10,741 nucleotides of DNA from an uncultured Collinsella sp. (GTDB lineage: Bacteria > Actinomycetota > Coriobacteriia > Coriobacteriales > Coriobacteriaceae): positions 1 to 10,741 of the forward strand of contig URWQ01000031.1 in NCBI GenBank assembly GCA_900551635.1. Reading direction: 5' to 3'. A program made the translations under genes and the position numbers. Each line of letters begins with the position of its first letter. Position 1 is the first letter of the stretch. The notes beneath the pieces are model-generated. The model did not search any database. It had not been told where the DNA came from and saw nothing but the letters and a program-made list of their open reading frames with translations. This document shows positions 5,329 through 10,741 of the stretch, in pieces.

Positions 5329-6399
5329 ATGTCTATAAAGGTTGGAATCGTCGGCGCGGCTGGATATGCCGGTGCCGAGCTCATTCGCCTCGTGCTCGGC
5401 CATCCCGAGTTTGAACTTGTTGCCATCACGTCCAACGCCGATGCCGGCCAACCGCTGTCCGCGGTATATCCGAGTTTCGCCGGCGTGAGCGATCTTGTCT
5501 TCACGACGCACGATGCTCCCGAGCTTACATCCTGCGACGCTGTCTTTTTGGCCGTGCCGCACACCGCCGCCATGGCGCAGGTGCCCGCCCTGCTTGCCGC
5601 AGGCGTTTCCTGCTTCGACTTGTCTGCCGACTACCGCCTGAGCGATCCGGCCGTGTTTGAGGCGTGGTATGCCGCCGAGCACACGAGCCCCGAGCTGCTC
5701 AAGACCCGTGCCTTCGGCCTGCCCGAGCTGTTCTGCCAGGACTTGGAGACCGCCGCATCCGATTATGCTGGCGGCAAGTCCGTGCTGGTTGCCTGCGCCG
5801 GTTGCTATCCCACCGCAACGAGCCTTGCTGCCGCGCCTGCCGTGCGCGCGGGCTGGGTGGCCCAGAGCGGTCCCGTGGTCGTTGACGCTATCAGCGGCGT
5901 GACAGGTGCCGGTAAGTCCTGCAACGCTCGCACCCATTTTTGCAGCGCGGACGAGAACCTGGAGGCCTATGGCGTGGGCAAGCATCGTCATACGCCCGAG
6001 ATCGAGCAGATTCTTGGCCTGGCCGACCGCATCGTCTTTACCCCGCATCTGGCACCGCTCAAGCGCGGCCTGCTCTCCACGGTGACGCTGCCGCTCGCAC
6101 CGCAGGCTCTCGACACACTGACCCTTGAGGACGTCGTCGACTATTACAAGCAGTTCTACGCCGGTCGTACTTTTGTGCGCGTGCTCGATGCCGGCCGGCA
6201 GCCCAAGACGGCCTCGGTCGTTGGCACCAATGCCGCCCAGATTGGCCTTGCGCTCAACAAGCGTGCGGGCGTGCTAGTGGCGACGGGAGCGATCGACAAT
6301 CTGTGCAAGGGTGCTGCGGGCCAGGCGGTCCAGTGCGCCAACATCGTCTTTGGATTTGATGAGCGACGAGGCTTGCCCACAGTGGCGTGCCCGGTGTAG
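5329..6399 (+). CDS. argC: N-acetyl-gamma-glutamyl-phosphate reductase
   Basis: ArgC reduces N-acetylglutamyl phosphate to N-acetylglutamate semialdehyde with NADPH, the third step of ornithine synthesis, in the cytoplasm. The 356-residue protein has the nucleotide-binding loop GIVGAAGYAGAE (6-17), the catalytic cysteine C159 within AGCYPTA (157-163), the substrate-site segment HRHTPEI (219-225) and the C-terminal KGAAGQAVQ (327-335). Length is normal for the long ArgC type. The ATG at 5329 is preceded by AAGGAG (5317-5322) at a six-base spacing. That site sits between the arms of a small inverted repeat CAGAC/GTCTG (5312-5316 and 5322-5326), with only its last G in the stem. It is the first gene of argC-J-B-D and lies behind two ArgR boxes, so repression by arginine is expected. 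Confidence 0.97.
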   Translation: MSIKVGIVGAAGYAGAELIRLVLGHPEFELVAITSNADAGQPLSAVYPSFAGVSDLVFTTHDAPELTSCDAVFLAVPHTAAMAQVPALLAAGVSCFDLSADYRLSDPAVFEAWYAAEHTSPELLKTRAFGLPELFCQDLETAASDYAGGKSVLVACAGCYPTATSLAAAPAVRAGWVAQSGPVVVDAISGVTGAGKSCNARTHFCSADENLEAYGVGKHRHTPEIEQILGLADRIVFTPHLAPLKRGLLSTVTLPLAPQALDTLTLEDVVDYYKQFYAGRTFVRVLDAGRQPKTASVVGTNAAQIGLALNKRAGVLVATGAIDNLCKGAAGQAVQCANIVFGFDERRGLPTVACPV

Positions 6400-6475
6400 C
6401 ACATTCGATTGTTAACGATTTGGTAGTCGGGTGTCGAGTTGGGCTCCACTTTTAAGCTGGTCTAGTGATTGCGAC

Positions 6476-6507
6476 CGGTGTGGCGTGCCATCCGATGCCC
6501 GTTTTTT
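6476..6507 (+). terminator. Weak terminator-like structure between argC and argJ
   Basis: A bulged stem (6476-6477 plus 6482-6486 pairing with 6495-6501) is followed directly by six T residues (6502-6507). The stem is only seven pairs with a four-base bulge, so termination would be weak or partial. It lies in an unusually long 134-base gap inside the arg operon and could lower or tune expression of argJBD. I see no clear alternative antiterminator fold. Confidence 0.35.
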
Positions 6508-6533
6508 GTTTGATATAAGGAGTCGTAAGGACG

Positions 6534-7799
6534 ATGAATACAGAGCAGTTCGATATCAAGATTCGTGCCGTCGAGGGTGGCATTACGGCAGCGGCCGGCT
6601 TTAAGGCCGCGGGTATTCATGCAGGTTTTCGCAAGAATCCCGAGCGCTTGGATTACGCGCTCGTCGTGCCTGATAAACCCTGTCCCGGCGCCGGCGTGTT
6701 TACGACCAACCGCTTTTGCGCAGCGCCCGTGCAGGTGAGCCGCGCCAATTTGGGCGGTGCCGATAAGGGCTATGGCATCATCGCCGGTGTCTCGGTCAAC
6801 TCCGGTAACGCCAACGCGGCCACGGGTGAGACGGGCCTTGCCTGCGCGCGCGAGACGTGCAACATCGCCTCGCAGGTCATCGGCTGCGAGCCTCAACAAA
6901 TCCTGGTCGCCTCCACGGGCGTGATTGGCCAGATTCTGCCGATCGACACGTTTGAGACGGCGATTCCGGCAGCTTATGAGGCGCTCTCCGCTCATGGTGG
7001 CGCCGATGCCGCCCGCGCTATCATGACGACCGATACCCACTCCAAGGAGTATGCCGTTCGCTACTGCAGTGAGGCTGCGGGCCATGCGGGCAACGCTTAT
7101 ACGGTGGGCGGCATGTGCAAGGGCTCGGGCATGATCATGCCCAACATGGCAACCATGATCGCGGTCATCACTACCGATGCCCCCGTCGAGCCGGCGGCGC
7201 TCCACGCCCTGTTGCTCTCTACCGTCAAGCAGACCTTCAACAAGGTAACGGTCGACTCCGATACCTCGACCAACGACACCTGCATCATGCTTGCCTCCGG
7301 CGCCGCTGCGGATGCCGAGGCCATCGTCGAGGGCACTGATGCCTTTGACGAGTTGGCATTTGCCGTGCACGAGGTGTGCGAGAGCCTGGCGCGCAACATC
7401 GCCGCCGACGGCGAGGGCGCGTCCAAGCTCGTGACGGTTAATGTTACCGGCGCCGCTAACGACGAGGAAGCCGATATCGCCGTCCGCGCCGTCGCCAATT
7501 CGCCGCTCGTCAAGACCTGCATCGCCGGCCACGACTGCAACTGGGGCCGCGTCGCCATGGCGCTTGGCAAGTGCGGCGTGAAGTTTAATCAGGAAGACGT
7601 TTCCATCGACATGATGGGCATGCCGGTCTGTCGCGACGGTCTGACCGTTCCCTTTGACGAGGACGAGGCCCTGCGACGTTTTGAGGCGCCCGAGATTGTG
7701 ATCTCGGCTGACCTGGGTGCAGGCGACGCGGCAACGACCGTGTGGACCTGCGACCTCACGCACGAGTACATCTCCATCAACGGTGACTACCGTTCCTAG
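6534..7799 (+). CDS. argJ: Glutamate N-acetyltransferase / ornithine acetyltransferase
   Basis: ArgJ moves the acetyl group from N-acetylornithine to glutamate, giving ornithine and renewing N-acetylglutamate (the cyclic pathway). Some members also use acetyl-CoA; the sequence alone does not settle that. The 421-residue precursor carries the self-cleavage site NMATMIAV (204-211), with cut expected between A206 and the nucleophile T207 to give alpha and beta chains. Other family segments are GAGVFTTNRFCAAPV (52-66), the oxyanion-hole STGVIG (127-132), and the C-terminal TCDLTHEYISINGDYRS. Length is normal. The ATG at 6534 has AAGGAG 11 bases and AAGGA two bases upstream. It follows argC after a 134-base gap with a weak terminator-like element and precedes argB by 81 bases. 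Confidence 0.97.
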   Translation: MNTEQFDIKIRAVEGGITAAAGFKAAGIHAGFRKNPERLDYALVVPDKPCPGAGVFTTNRFCAAPVQVSRANLGGADKGYGIIAGVSVNSGNANAATGETGLACARETCNIASQVIGCEPQQILVASTGVIGQILPIDTFETAIPAAYEALSAHGGADAARAIMTTDTHSKEYAVRYCSEAAGHAGNAYTVGGMCKGSGMIMPNMATMIAVITTDAPVEPAALHALLLSTVKQTFNKVTVDSDTSTNDTCIMLASGAAADAEAIVEGTDAFDELAFAVHEVCESLARNIAADGEGASKLVTVNVTGAANDEEADIAVRAVANSPLVKTCIAGHDCNWGRVAMALGKCGVKFNQEDVSIDMMGMPVCRDGLTVPFDEDEALRRFEAPEIVISADLGAGDAATTVWTCDLTHEYISINGDYRS

Positions 7800-7880
7800 A
7801 TTCCGGGCGCGCTGCGCATCTTGCCGCGATTGCGGGCAGCGGAGCACGGCGCGATAACGATACGAAAGACGAGGCAGATT

Positions 7881-8861
7881 ATGAAATTCGCACGCGATTG
7901 TCGTTCGAGCGAATCCAACGAAGCAACCGCGCAGCTGCTGTTCGAAGCGCTGCCGTGGATTAAGAACCTGACCGGCAAGACGGTTGTTATCAAATATGGC
8001 GGAGCCGCCATGGTTGATGAGCAGCTGCGTCGCGACGTGATGAGCGACATCGTTTTGCTCAAGATCATCGGTATGCGCCCCGTCATCGTGCACGGCGGCG
8101 GCAAGGCTATCAACGAGGCGCTGAGCCATTACGATATTCCCGTCGAGTTTAAGAACGGCCAGCGCGTGACCACGCCGGCGACTATGGATATCGTGCGCGA
8201 GGTGCTGGGCGGCAAGGTTAACCAGGAGCTGGTTGCTGCCATCAACCACCACGGCAACCTGGCCGTGGGCGTGTCGGGCAGCGATGCCGGCACGCTCATC
8301 GCCGAGCCGCTCGACCCCGAGCTCGGTCGCGTGGGCAAAGTGACGCATGTCAACACCGACTATATCGAGCGCTTACTCGATAGCGAGTATATCCCCGTCA
8401 TCGCTACCGTCGCGGCGGGGGAGGACGGCGGTTTCTTCAACATCAACGCCGACACCGCCGCCGGTGCCGTTGCCGCGGCGCTCCACGCGCATAAGGCGAT
8501 CTTTTTGACCGATGTCGATGGCCTGTACAAGGACTTTAGCGACAAGGACTCGCTTATCTCCAACCTAACGCTCGACGAGGTTAACGAAATGCTCTACGGC
8601 GGCGAGGTCGATAAGGGCATGATTCCCAAGCTGCGTGCGGCCGTCGATGCGCTTACCGGCGGCGTATTTCGTGCCCACATCATTAACGGTACTACGCTGC
8701 ATTCGCTGCTCCTGGAGTTGCTGACCGATGCCGGCGTCGGCACCGTGATCCATTCCACCGAGACGGCTTACGAGTTCGATACGCATCCGCATCCACTTTC
8801 GACGTTTGCTGCGCGTCTGACCGAGAACCTTGACGAGGTCGAGAAGCTCCAGACGGTCTAG
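7881..8861 (+). CDS. argB: Acetylglutamate kinase
   Basis: ArgB phosphorylates N-acetylglutamate with ATP, the second step of the pathway. The 326-residue protein shows the amino-acid-kinase fold: VVIKYGGAAM with K38 (35-44), VIVHGGGKAI (68-77), the substrate loop NQELVAAINHHGN (114-126), SGSDAGTL (132-139) and the catalytic K250 in GMIPKLRAA. I chose the ATG at 7881 because GAGG (7871-7874) precedes it by six bases and the family similarity begins about 15 residues in; the TTG at 7821 would add 20 atypical residues. An N-terminal helix region (about 10-30) is present as in arginine-inhibited hexameric enzymes, so feedback inhibition is likely but inferred. After the usual end near residue 294 there is an extra tail of about 30 residues, unusual for the family. 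Confidence 0.96.
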   Translation: MKFARDCRSSESNEATAQLLFEALPWIKNLTGKTVVIKYGGAAMVDEQLRRDVMSDIVLLKIIGMRPVIVHGGGKAINEALSHYDIPVEFKNGQRVTTPATMDIVREVLGGKVNQELVAAINHHGNLAVGVSGSDAGTLIAEPLDPELGRVGKVTHVNTDYIERLLDSEYIPVIATVAAGEDGGFFNINADTAAGAVAAALHAHKAIFLTDVDGLYKDFSDKDSLISNLTLDEVNEMLYGGEVDKGMIPKLRAAVDALTGGVFRAHIINGTTLHSLLLELLTDAGVGTVIHSTETAYEFDTHPHPLSTFAARLTENLDEVEKLQTV

Positions 8862-8930
8862 CTGGCCCGCAGCCGACCCATTCCTGCACCCATAGCCCCG
8901 CGCCGTCTGGCGCCCAACGAAAGGCATCCC

Positions 8931-10214
8931 ATGTCACTTGCAGCTCAGCAATCGCTTGAATCCCATTACGTTATGCATACCTTTGGCCGCTCTCCGGTCG
9001 AGTTTGTCGAGGGTCACGGCATGAAGCTCACCGGCGACGATGGCCGTGAGTACCTCGACTTTCTTGCCGGCATCGGCGTGTGCAGCCTAGGTCATGGCGA
9101 CCCGGCTGTGCTCTCGGCGCTCGAGGCACAGACCAAAAAGCTCATGCATGTCTCCAATTACTTCTACATCGAGCAGCGCGGACAGGTCGCGGCGCTGCTG
9201 TCCAAGCTTGCTAACGACGACGTAGATGGTGCGCGCGTGCTTGCCGATGCCATTGTCGCCGGCGATGAGACCACGGCAGCTGCTCTTGGTGCCCCGGCTG
9301 CGGATGAGCAGGTTTGGGAGACCTTCTTTGCCAACTCTGGCGCCGAGGCCAACGAGGGCTCGATGAAGCTCGCGCGCCTGTACGCCAAGCGTGCCGGTAA
9401 TGGCGGCAACACCATCGTGTGCATGCGCGGCGGGTTCCACGGCCGTACGCTCGAGACCATTGCCGCCACCATGCAGGATTGGCTGCAGGACAGCTTCCGC
9501 CCGCTGCCGGGTGGCTTTGTGGCCTGCACGCCCAACGATGTAGATGAACTGCGTGCGATCTTTAAGCAGCTGGGGAGCGAGATTTGCGCCGTGATGCTCG
9601 AGCCGATCCAAGGTGAGAGTGGCGTGCACCCCATGACCGAGGAGTTTATGGCGGCAGCGCGCGACCTGGCACACGAAGTGGGCGCCGTGCTTATCGCCGA
9701 CGAGGTCCAGTGCGGCATCTTCCGCTCCGGCAAGCCGTTTGCGTTCCAGACCTATGGCGTGGAGCCCGACATCATGAGCCTTGCCAAGGGCATTGCCGAC
9801 GGCGTGCCCATGGGTGCCGTCGTGGCAAAGAAGGAGATTGCCGACGTGTTTAAGCCGGGCGACCACGGCTCGACCTTTGGCGGTAGCTGCTTGGCCATCG
9901 CGGCATGTGCCGCGACGCTCTCCGCGCTTGTGCGTGGCGATTATGCCGAGCATGCTGCCAAGGTGGGCGCCTATATGGAGCAGGCGCTGGCTAAGCTTCC
10001 GCATGTGGTAGAGGTTCGTGGCCGTGGCCTGATGCTCGGCTGCGATCTTGACGATACTGCGGGTGATGCTCACGACGTTGTGGCCCGTGCATTGGGGGCT
10101 GGTGCCGTGATCAACGCTACGGGTGCCCATACGCTGCGTTTCTTGCCGCCTCTCGTCTGCGAGGAAGCCGACGTGGACAGTCTGATCGAGATTCTGTCGG
10201 ATGTCTTGGGCTAA
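8931..10214 (+). CDS. argD: Acetylornithine aminotransferase
   Basis: ArgD is a class III PLP-dependent aminotransferase that converts N-acetylglutamate semialdehyde and glutamate to N-acetylornithine. The 427-residue protein has the phosphate-binding FANSGAEANEGSMKLAR (133-149), FHGRTL (169-174), the cofactor aspartate D257 in DEVQCGIFRSG, the PLP lysine K286 in SLAKGIADGVPMGAV, and a GSTFGGSCLA turn (313-322). It is longer than the usual 390-400 residues, mostly because of an acidic alanine-rich insert at about 96-127 ahead of FFANSGAEAN. The ATG at 8931 is preceded by AAAGG seven bases upstream, and a small GCGCC/GGCGC hairpin (8900-8913) lies before that. It is the last gene of the operon, 69 bases after argB and followed by a terminator. 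Related omega-amino transaminases share these motifs; operon context supports ArgD. Confidence 0.94.
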   Translation: MSLAAQQSLESHYVMHTFGRSPVEFVEGHGMKLTGDDGREYLDFLAGIGVCSLGHGDPAVLSALEAQTKKLMHVSNYFYIEQRGQVAALLSKLANDDVDGARVLADAIVAGDETTAAALGAPAADEQVWETFFANSGAEANEGSMKLARLYAKRAGNGGNTIVCMRGGFHGRTLETIAATMQDWLQDSFRPLPGGFVACTPNDVDELRAIFKQLGSEICAVMLEPIQGESGVHPMTEEFMAAARDLAHEVGAVLIADEVQCGIFRSGKPFAFQTYGVEPDIMSLAKGIADGVPMGAVVAKKEIADVFKPGDHGSTFGGSCLAIAACAATLSALVRGDYAEHAAKVGAYMEQALAKLPHVVEVRGRGLMLGCDLDDTAGDAHDVVARALGAGAVINATGAHTLRFLPPLVCEEADVDSLIEILSDVLG

Positions 10215-10239
10215 CGCGGCGCAATAACTCAATTTGGAC

Positions 10240-10299
10240 CGGGTTCCGGACTGTGGGCGTGTCCTATGCGGCATGATTCAGCGGTCTGGAGCCCGTTTT
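10240..10299 (+). terminator. Intrinsic terminator of the arg operon
   Basis: Bases 10240-10253 pair with 10282-10295 in a continuous 14-bp stem that includes three G-U wobbles, followed directly by four T residues (10296-10299). The 28-base loop can form a small inner stem. It lies 26 bases after the argD stop codon, as expected for the end of argC-J-B-D. Confidence 0.7.
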
Positions 10300-10377
10300 G
10301 CCTTAGATTTGCTAAGGCAGGGAGACCTGCTGGTCAAAAAACATCAAATATGAGTACTGTTACCGATTTGGTAGCAG
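10299..10377. repeat. Cluster of small inverted repeats in the argD-transposase spacer
   Basis: Three dyads lie close together: TGCCTTAG/CTAAGGCA (10299-10306 and 10312-10319), GCAGG/CCTGC (10317-10321 and 10326-10330) and CTGTTACC/GGTAGCAG (10357-10364 and 10370-10377, one G-U wobble). The first two share bases 10317-10319 and cannot both be complete at once. No gene is visible here. The stretch between 10331 and 10400 is AT-rich against its surroundings. It may be an intergenic repeat family or a remnant beside the insertion sequence. Confidence 0.5.
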
Positions 10378-10441
10378 CAATTTTGGACTAATAAGGCCAG
10401 ATAGCAAGTCGAAATGGGTAGCGCGCAGAGATGTGGTGTAA

Positions 10442-10481
10442 GAGGCGGGGCATGACCCGCCTCCGCCCTTTCTTGAAAGGG
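10442..10481. repeat. Two adjacent hairpins just upstream of the transposase gene
   Basis: GAGGCGGG/CCCGCCTC (10442-10449 and 10456-10463) is a perfect 8-bp stem with a six-base loop. Two bases later, CCCTTTC/GAAAGGG (10466-10472 and 10475-10481) is a 7-bp near-perfect palindrome. A third dyad, ATTCGTC/GACGAAT (10499-10505 and 10523-10529), covers the upstream possible start of the transposase. Such hairpins near insertion-sequence ends can stop outside transcripts from reaching the transposase. The terminal inverted repeat cannot be fixed because the other end is outside the window. Confidence 0.5.
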
Positions 10482-10542
10482 AGGGGACACCGCCTAGAAT
10501 TCGTCGTTGGAGTAATGAAGGTGACGAATGGAAGGAAAGGCG

Positions 10543-10741
10543 ATGCCCCAAGAAGAGAGTGTACTGCGCCTCGGTCGCGACGAGGCCCTCGAGGCGGCGA
10601 GGCTTTGGCAGGAGTGCGGCGACGCGCGCGAGTTCGCGTGCAGGGTGCTGGGCGGCGTGATGAACGCGCTGATGGACTCCGAGGCCCAGCAGATGTGCGG
10701 CGCGGGCCGCAACGAGCGCAGCGACGGCAGGGAGAACAGCC
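10543..10741 (+). CDS. IS256/Mutator-type transposase, 5' part only
   Basis: This reading frame is open from 10528 to the window edge, with possible starts at 10528 and 10543. Its N-terminal region ends in MNALMDSEAQQMCGAG followed by an RNERSDGREN segment, matching the start of IS256-family (Mutator) DDE transposases, where a residue run like this leads into an RNGYR motif. The DDE catalytic residues would lie beyond the window. I prefer 10543 because GGAAGGAAAGG precedes it; 10528 also has AAGGTGA upstream and would add five residues. The gene is very GC-rich, in keeping with the host. It is oriented like the arg genes and begins about 330 bases after argD, beyond the terminator. The remaining length, and whether the copy is intact, cannot be known here. 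Confidence 0.8.
   Translation, partial: MPQEESVLRLGRDEALEAARLWQECGDAREFACRVLGGVMNALMDSEAQQMCGAGRNERSDGRENS

Noticed and set aside
7821..7880. TTG at 7821 as the argB start
   Set aside because: It would add 20 residues unlike the family and has no ribosome binding site; ATG 7881 has GAGG at good spacing.
6462..8348. 628-codon open frame on the - strand
   Set aside because: It is a shadow of argJ and argB, with histidine- and arginine-rich low-complexity content and no family match.
9087..10274. 395-codon open frame on the - strand
   Set aside because: It is a shadow of argD, and runs through the arg terminator.
10350..10391. 13-residue open frame ending in two stop codons
   Set aside because: There is no ribosome binding site, and it overlaps an inverted repeat, so chance is more likely.

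Overview
The window looks like chromosomal DNA of a high-GC Gram-positive gut bacterium, most likely a Coriobacteriia member close to Collinsella. That is an inference from codon usage, the fused ECF ATPase, the argC-J-B-D order and strong Shine-Dalgarno sites; no rRNA or marker gene is present to prove it. All confident genes lie on the + strand.

Layout. Positions 1-600 contain no gene I can support. They hold a strong hairpin (237-281) and an imperfect tandem repeat of about 80 bp whose internal hairpin is conserved with a paired base change (about 346-555). At 601-823 come a promoter and an FMN riboswitch. The riboswitch controls an apparent five-gene operon: ribU (riboflavin S component), a fused EcfA1-EcfA2 ATPase, ecfT, and two tandem paralogues of the FMN-binding split-barrel (pyridoxamine-phosphate-oxidase-like) family. 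A strong intrinsic terminator at 5109-5171 closes this unit.

The second unit is an arginine biosynthesis operon, argC-argJ-argB-argD (5329-10214). It is preceded by two palindromic ArgR-type boxes whose centres are 21 bp apart and an extended -10 promoter, and it ends at an intrinsic terminator (10240-10299). These genes carry N-acetylglutamate to N-acetylornithine and on to ornithine, with ArgJ recycling the acetyl group. No argF, argG, argH or argR is in the window.

The right edge (10299-10741) has a hairpin-rich spacer and then the 5' part of an IS256/Mutator-type transposase gene that runs off the end.

Functionally, the left operon imports riboflavin when FMN is low and also makes two probable flavin-binding proteins. 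The right operon makes ornithine and is probably repressed by arginine. I found no clearly new defence, secretion or biosynthetic system. The least explained items are the 80-bp structured tandem repeat, the FMN control of the two split-barrel genes, and the structured spacer beside the insertion sequence.
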